54,453 nucleotides of DNA, taken from a virus. Location of the stretch: the IMG/VR virus record IMGVR_UViG_3300046455_000446, positions 1-54,453 of that record. One strand, 5' to 3'. Below are positions 49,511-54,453 of the stretch, in pieces. The notes beneath the pieces were generated by a model. The model was not told where the DNA came from and did no database searches. It worked only from the letters and a program-made list of their open reading frames with translations. The position numbers and the translations under genes are program-made. The first letter of the stretch is position 1; each line of letters starts with the position of its first letter.

Positions 49511-49605
49511 CGGATGGGAAAATTCTGAAGTTCTCTGGTTTGCCGTATCATGGCGGGGAAGATTCTTGTTGATTAAGAACATTGCGTCAAGCATTGTCAG
49601 CCAAT

Positions 49606-50481
49606 ATGAGTGCTGCTACCGCTGACTGCTCTTGCGCTTGCCCGGACCCGACCGTCGTACTTGTTCCTGGCAGTCCTGGGGCCGACGGAAGCGCCGGCCA
49701 AGCGGGCGCCGCAGGAATAGACAGCTTCACCCTGACCACAAGCCAGATTGTCACGCCAGCCATTGGCAATCAGGTTTTGGTGAACGTGGTTGAGTCTGCG
49801 TGGTCGGCCCCGCTCCAGACATTGGTTATCAGCGATGGAACCAATGTGACTCATTGGACAGTCGTTTCCATCGTGTCAACCATCACGATGAACTTGCAGT
49901 TCCTGGGCTATCCCGGTGACGCAACTCCTGGAACAATCATCGCCACGAATGCCAAGGTCAGCCCGAGTGGGGTTTTGGCTGCGCTGGCTGCTCCACTTCC
50001 GACCGCGATAACGGACAACTCAACAGGCACCGCCAGCAATACGATTGTTGCCGAGACTGGCCAATTCACTTTTTCGATTCCGTTCCGAGCAGCGGCCATC
50101 ACGGGCAATGTCCTGTTGTTCACCTACACGCCCGCTTTCGCTTTCAAAATTATTCGCATCTCAGCTTCAGTTGTGGACGCCATCACGACCGGAGGCAGGG
50201 CGGCCACGTTGACGACGGCCATTGGCGGAACACCAACAACTGGCGGCGTGGTTGTGATGTCGGGGGCTTATGCGCTCGGTGCGCAGCAGGCCTCCAGCGC
50301 GGCCATCACGGCAGCCAACGTGGGGACGAACGTCCAAGCAATCACCATCACGGCATCGGCAGTGACAGCCTTTGCTGAAGGCGGATTCATTGTGGAGATG
50401 CAGATACAAAACATGGATACAGCCGACGCCATTAAGTCTCTGTCCACGCACATCAATGATTTGATTACGTCACTGACCTGA
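49606..50481 (+). CDS. Collagen-like head/tail fibre protein, 291 aa
   Basis: A short GSPGADGSAGQAGAAG collagen-like repeat (about residues 20-36) precedes a domain of the type DSFTLTTSQ...PAVGNQVLVNV...LGYPGDATPGT...VSPSG, found in head or tail fibres of many phages. A second Ala/Thr-rich part follows. I chose the ATG at 49606. The longer TTG reading from 49582 adds eight residues. Confidence 0.7.
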   Translation: MSAATADCSCACPDPTVVLVPGSPGADGSAGQAGAAGIDSFTLTTSQIVTPAIGNQVLVNVVESAWSAPLQTLVISDGTNVTHWTVVSIVSTITMNLQFLGYPGDATPGTIIATNAKVSPSGVLAALAAPLPTAITDNSTGTASNTIVAETGQFTFSIPFRAAAITGNVLLFTYTPAFAFKIIRISASVVDAITTGGRAATLTTAIGGTPTTGGVVVMSGAYALGAQQASSAAITAANVGTNVQAITITASAVTAFAEGGFIVEMQIQNMDTADAIKSLSTHINDLITSLT

Positions 50482-50484
50482 TGT

Positions 50485-53415
50485 GTGGAAACTCATCCGT
50501 TCCAAAGCAAAACTTTATACGACACGCTGAGCACGCTGGAAGGCGGCATTAACAGTGATGTTGATCCGCTTTTAATTCCAAAGAACACGCTTGCCTGGTC
50601 AATCAATGCCTCGCTTCGTGGCGGATTCGTAAAGCAGCGTCCAGCATTTCTCAATCGCACTCTAGTTTACGCTTCTGGTGCTGTTGAAACAGGAGTTCAA
50701 TCTGGGCTTTTTCAAGGCGCCGGGTATTATCGTCCTGATTACGGTCCTCAACAACTCGTTGCTCAGATTGCCGGACGATTGTTTACGTTCACACCCAACG
50801 GCTCCAACCAAGTTGACGTTGCTGAAATAACAATTCCCGGCGACCCAAACGATGCAACGACATTGCAGGTCTGGATGAACCAAGCCGAGAAATGGCTAAT
50901 CATTACGGATGGCACCGCCAAGCTTCCTATTTTCTGGGATGGCACAACCGCAAGGAGAAGTGTCGGCCCGTCAGTTCTCCTGGCCACAGCCACTGCATTC
51001 AATCCCGCTGCTCCTCCGGCGATAGGCGAAGTCGTTACGGTAACTGTCAATGCGCCTGGTTATGCGGGGCCGTTCAATATCCCGGTTCATTTCAACGGCG
51101 CGTTTTATCAGGTTCTTTCAAGCCCAACATCAACGCCCACGTACGGAATCAGGCTGACAAATGTTTCCGATACTCCTGGCAACACGGTCCTTGAAGGCTC
51201 GGACGTTTCAGTTCAGCCAGCCACGGTTGGTTACTCAACTTCCTCCTCAATCAGCGTGGACCCGGCATCGCCTGGTGGATATTTCTTTGTCATCAATGTC
51301 AAAACACCATTGGTCGGAGGGCTCTCCATTGGTGACTTGCTCCTGTTTCGTGGCAACACGGTCCAGATTATTTCCTTCACGCCCCAGCCAACAGGAGTCA
51401 CCTCGATTGGCGCCGGATTGATAAGTCCGGCCACGCCCGCTGGTGGAGCGGGCTCCTTTGTTGGTGGTGATGTTGTTCAGCGGCAAGGAGTGAGCGACCC
51501 GAATGTAATACTGGGGACCATAAATGCCACTGGAGGCTTTGTCGTGCCAGCCGTTGGCGCCACCGTGGACACAACAATGAACATGGTGTACTCCGGCGCC
51601 ACAGGACAGGCGGTCTGGATAGGAACCAATCAGTACACCATTGAAGCCCTTGCGCCGACCCCAGCCCCGTCAACTACCCTTTATCTCAAAAATTTGACAG
51701 ACACCAGCACGGCCAGCTATGTCAACCCATCGGACATTTTCTCCGTGGGTGAACTGCCAGCAGGAAGAATGGGCGCCTATGGTTTAGGGCATCAAACGAT
51801 GTCCTTGGTAGATGGTCTGAGTTTCATTTATGGCGATGCCGTGGGCGGACCGTCAGGAACGCCAGCCTACAATTACCGGGATGCTGTGTTGAAAACGGCT
51901 GAGAACACTTTCCTGCAAGGTGGCGGTGCGTTCAGAATCCCCAACGCTGGAGAAATCATAACTTCGATGCGTTTTGCTGCTGTCCTTGATGCAGCGTACG
52001 GACAAGGACCGCTTCAGGTTGGAACTTCAGTTTCCATTTTCACCTGCGCTGTCCCTCGTGTCAGAGCGGATTGGATTATTTTGGAAAATCCCATCCTGAC
52101 CGAGACGCTGATTGGAAAAGGACCGCTAGCCCAGAACTCAACCATCCCTGTTAATAGCGATACGTTTTTCAGGAGCACTGATGGCGAAGGCTCAATGATA
52201 TTTGGGCGCCGTGATTTCATCACTTGGGGAAATACTCCAATAAGTGCCGAAGTAACGCGCACGATGGCGAGGGATAACAAGTCTCTGCTGACTTACGGGA
52301 GCGCGGTAACATTCGACAACCGATTTCTTGGCAGCGCATCACCACAGACGGCCAGCAAGGGGATTTATCATCCAAGCTTGCTGGACATGAATTTCGACCC
52401 GGTTTCTAGTTTGCGTGGTAAGGCGCCTTCCATCTGGGAAAGTTTGTGGACTGGCATAAACACACTTCAGATTTTGACAGGCATCTTTAGTTCAACGGAA
52501 AGGAGCTTTGCCTTCACGCTCAATCTGGCTCTCAACAAGATTGAATTGTACGAAATCACCGCCGAGCTTCTACCAGGTGTTTCTGGCGACACTTACGACA
52601 ACGCGCAAACGCCCATCACTTGGGAATTTGAGACAGCCTCTCTGTTCAATCGAGATGTTAAGCCCCGGGAACAAATGATTAGTCTTCGGGATGGTGAGTT
52701 CGGTGTCAGCAACGTAATAGGCACAGTGAGATTCGCGGTTTACTATCGCCCGGACCAGAACTCTTGCTGGGTGCCATGGCATTCGTTCAGCATTTGTGCC
52801 GGCGCTGGACGAGCGCAGTATTTTCCACGCTTGGGCCTTGGCGAGCCTGTCGCCAGCCGGTGTATCACCACCTTGAATACGCCAGCCCGGGATGCGTACA
52901 CGTTCCAAGTAAAATTCGTGATTCAGGGAACCTGCACTTTCAATTATGCGCGCTTTATGGCTGTCACGATGCCGACTCCAAAGTTCAAACAGCCAATTTG
53001 TCAGGATGTGATTCCAGAGTGCCCTACGGAAACCTGCACCAATCCAGCCGATGGCAGCTTGGACAACACGTTCTACAGCCTTCAGACGGACGTGTTCACC
53101 AACGTAAATGACTTGGCCTATGCTACGACTTGCCCGACCGGCTATGTCTGTCCGCTGGGAGTGCTGCCGCCACTCATCTCCTATCTGGCTGGTCATTTCA
53201 CGCTACCCAACCCAATCTTTGGAGGCGGCATAGGACCAACCCCAGAATTTCCAACGATGTTGAGCCTGCAAGGATGTAGCTCACAAGTGACGCAGATGGT
53301 CCCGGCCAATGCCACGCTGGTTGAGCTTACGGCTGCCGCCAATGTGGTCATTCAGGCGATTGGGGCGCAACAAGCCGTGTGCGACACTATTGCTATTCTG
53401 GACGCACAGGAGTAA
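50485..53415 (+). CDS. Large tail (nozzle/tubular-type) protein, 976 aa
   Basis: Starts ...TLSTLEGGINSDVDPLLIPKNTLAWSINASLRGGFVKQRPAF, the signature of podovirus tail tube/nozzle proteins. A long beta-rich body includes GGAFRIPNAGEIITSM, PQTASKGIYHPSLLDMNFDPV and, late, a cysteine-containing stretch (CQDVIPECPTETC). The start is a GTG with no good ribosome site. Probably the distal tail component. Confidence 0.75.
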   Translation: METHPFQSKTLYDTLSTLEGGINSDVDPLLIPKNTLAWSINASLRGGFVKQRPAFLNRTLVYASGAVETGVQSGLFQGAGYYRPDYGPQQLVAQIAGRLFTFTPNGSNQVDVAEITIPGDPNDATTLQVWMNQAEKWLIITDGTAKLPIFWDGTTARRSVGPSVLLATATAFNPAAPPAIGEVVTVTVNAPGYAGPFNIPVHFNGAFYQVLSSPTSTPTYGIRLTNVSDTPGNTVLEGSDVSVQPATVGYSTSSSISVDPASPGGYFFVINVKTPLVGGLSIGDLLLFRGNTVQIISFTPQPTGVTSIGAGLISPATPAGGAGSFVGGDVVQRQGVSDPNVILGTINATGGFVVPAVGATVDTTMNMVYSGATGQAVWIGTNQYTIEALAPTPAPSTTLYLKNLTDTSTASYVNPSDIFSVGELPAGRMGAYGLGHQTMSLVDGLSFIYGDAVGGPSGTPAYNYRDAVLKTAENTFLQGGGAFRIPNAGEIITSMRFAAVLDAAYGQGPLQVGTSVSIFTCAVPRVRADWIILENPILTETLIGKGPLAQNSTIPVNSDTFFRSTDGEGSMIFGRRDFITWGNTPISAEVTRTMARDNKSLLTYGSAVTFDNRFLGSASPQTASKGIYHPSLLDMNFDPVSSLRGKAPSIWESLWTGINTLQILTGIFSSTERSFAFTLNLALNKIELYEITAELLPGVSGDTYDNAQTPITWEFETASLFNRDVKPREQMISLRDGEFGVSNVIGTVRFAVYYRPDQNSCWVPWHSFSICAGAGRAQYFPRLGLGEPVASRCITTLNTPARDAYTFQVKFVIQGTCTFNYARFMAVTMPTPKFKQPICQDVIPECPTETCTNPADGSLDNTFYSLQTDVFTNVNDLAYATTCPTGYVCPLGVLPPLISYLAGHFTLPNPIFGGGIGPTPEFPTMLSLQGCSSQVTQMVPANATLVELTAAANVVIQAIGAQQAVCDTIAILDAQE

Positions 53416-53427
53416 AAGAAAGGGCAG

Positions 53428-54438
53428 ATGGCTTTCGACCTACAATTATCCGATGTTAAGGCGAGCAGCATCCGTAACATTTCCGGTGTGTGTGTGGACA
53501 GTCCAGAGTTTGTCCAGACGCTAAATGAAATCACTCGCAGGATAATGCGGCGCGGCGGATTTTGGGGAACCGAGGTTCTTCTCAAGCTGTGCCTGCAAGG
53601 CTGCCATATAGTTTGGCCAAGGATAGTTTCTACCGTGCTGGGGCTTCGTTTCTGCCGTTCTGGTGCGGCGATGCTCTATAACAACCACTGGGCAATTTGG
53701 GGTTATCGTGGATGCTCTTGGTGGAATGGTGGCTGGCGTGGTGGTGATGTTGTCGTGCGCGATGATGGCACGCGTCCCTGCTACAACGAAATCACAGGCA
53801 ACACGGGCAAGTACGTGACAGCCCGAATAGTTCACATTGCTGATGTCGGAAAAAAGATTCGCATTTTCGGCACACAGTTTGGAAATCAGCCAATCGAGGA
53901 ACAGGATTCGAGTGGGGCGTGGGTTCCTGGTCTGACGTTGACACTCACGCAGGCCGGTGTTCAGACGACAATGCTCATCACTAAAATTACGAGCGTCGTC
54001 AAGGACGTGACAGAAGGTCGTGTGTTTCTTTACCAAGTGGACCCAAGCACAGCCGCGCTGTACGATTTGGCCGTTTACGAATACAACGAGACGAATCCGG
54101 CCTATCGGTGTAGTGTGATTCAGAACTTTGGCGCTACCCAATATTTCACAGATAGCAATGGCATCCGAACCAGAAGCGTTGAGGCGCTCGTAAAACTTGA
54201 GTTCGTTCCGGTCAGGACCGATGACGATTTCGTTTTAATATCTAACATTGAGGCGCTGAAATATGCCTTCCAGAGTTTTCGCTTGGCTGAGGCCGGCGAC
54301 GATGCTGCTGCCGAGATTAAATTCGCGCTCGCACTTAAAGAGATGAATATGGAGATAAGGCAGCGAGAACCTGGGATGCAAACAACAATCCGCGTGAACT
54401 CCATCAGCGCAGACTGCCCCATCTACAACCCAATCTGA
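53428..54438 (+). CDS. Tail-associated protein, 336 aa
   Basis: Starts after an AAGAAAGG ribosome site. The first 80 residues are Trp/Cys-rich, the rest alternates beta strands (ITGNTGKYVTARIVHIADVGKKIRIFGTQFGN), similar to podovirus tail or connector proteins next to the large tail protein. The end continues as bases 2-133. Confidence 0.65.
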   Translation: MAFDLQLSDVKASSIRNISGVCVDSPEFVQTLNEITRRIMRRGGFWGTEVLLKLCLQGCHIVWPRIVSTVLGLRFCRSGAAMLYNNHWAIWGYRGCSWWNGGWRGGDVVVRDDGTRPCYNEITGNTGKYVTARIVHIADVGKKIRIFGTQFGNQPIEEQDSSGAWVPGLTLTLTQAGVQTTMLITKITSVVKDVTEGRVFLYQVDPSTAALYDLAVYEYNETNPAYRCSVIQNFGATQYFTDSNGIRTRSVEALVKLEFVPVRTDDDFVLISNIEALKYAFQSFRLAEAGDDAAAEIKFALALKEMNMEIRQREPGMQTTIRVNSISADCPIYNPI

Positions 54439-54453
54439 CTATGCCAGGCTTTC
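54307..54453. repeat. Terminal redundancy, right copy
   Basis: Matches 2-148 with one difference. It closes the genome into a circle. Confidence 0.95.

Noticed and set aside
1-54453. tRNA genes or CRISPR arrays
   Set aside because: I saw no cloverleaf with a proper T-loop and acceptor stem and no regularly spaced repeats; a tRNAscan or CRISPR search was not possible.

Overview
The window is the whole genome of a tailed double-stranded DNA phage, about 54.3 kb. Its two ends carry the same 147 bases (2-148 and 54307-54453, one synonymous mismatch), so the contig closes into a circle or a circularly permuted map. The gene that ends at 54438 continues directly into the gene at 136. The virion genes (700-800-residue-class portal, alanine-rich scaffold, large terminase, a roughly 980-residue tail protein, a giant internal/ejected protein, no tape measure, no sheath) fit a podovirus-like phage. 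I recognise no integrase, repressor, polymerase, tRNA or endolysin. Several exported proteins have Thr/Asn-rich fibronectin-like and bacterial-repeat domains of a style common in Verrucomicrobiota. That host guess is weak.

Layout. (1) 49.6-54.4 kb continuing through 0.1-9.7 kb, plus strand: collagen-like fibre protein, large tail protein, small virion proteins, the 1538-residue internal protein, then a glycan-modification set (FkbM methyltransferase and two glycosyltransferases). (2) 9.7-16.3 kb, minus: second methyltransferase, GH130-like propeller, GT9-like transferase, scaffold and portal. (3) 16.8-19.5 kb, minus: small genes, another glycosyltransferase, and an 80-residue protein that copies the zinc site of bacterial RNA polymerase beta prime. 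(4) 19.8-28.8 kb, plus: hairpin-rich leader, major capsid candidate, structural proteins, then exported and membrane proteins that may include lysis functions. (5) 28.8-34.2 kb, minus: early recombination genes (ERF, YqaJ exonuclease) and a DNA methyltransferase. (6) 34.5-38.2 kb, plus: replication initiator-like protein, HNH protein, small genes, VRR nuclease. (7) 38.2-41.8 kb, minus: small early genes and a Dam-type methyltransferase. (8) 42.0-44.9 kb, plus: small genes, a DnaD-like protein and a PD-(D/E)XK nuclease. (9) 45.0-49.5 kb, minus: Ig-like protein, a 645-base structured non-coding stretch, MT-A70 methyltransferase, large terminase, HNH endonuclease.

The genes are packed with ATGA/GTGA overlaps. 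This exposes several real genes of 30-57 codons. Free-standing HNH endonucleases sit beside the portal, capsid and terminase genes.

The most novel signals are RNA. The two leftward early operons (starting at 34211 and 41772) carry the same pseudoknotted leader, with compensatory base changes between the copies. A separate region at 45.6-46.1 kb looks like a large ornate non-coding RNA.
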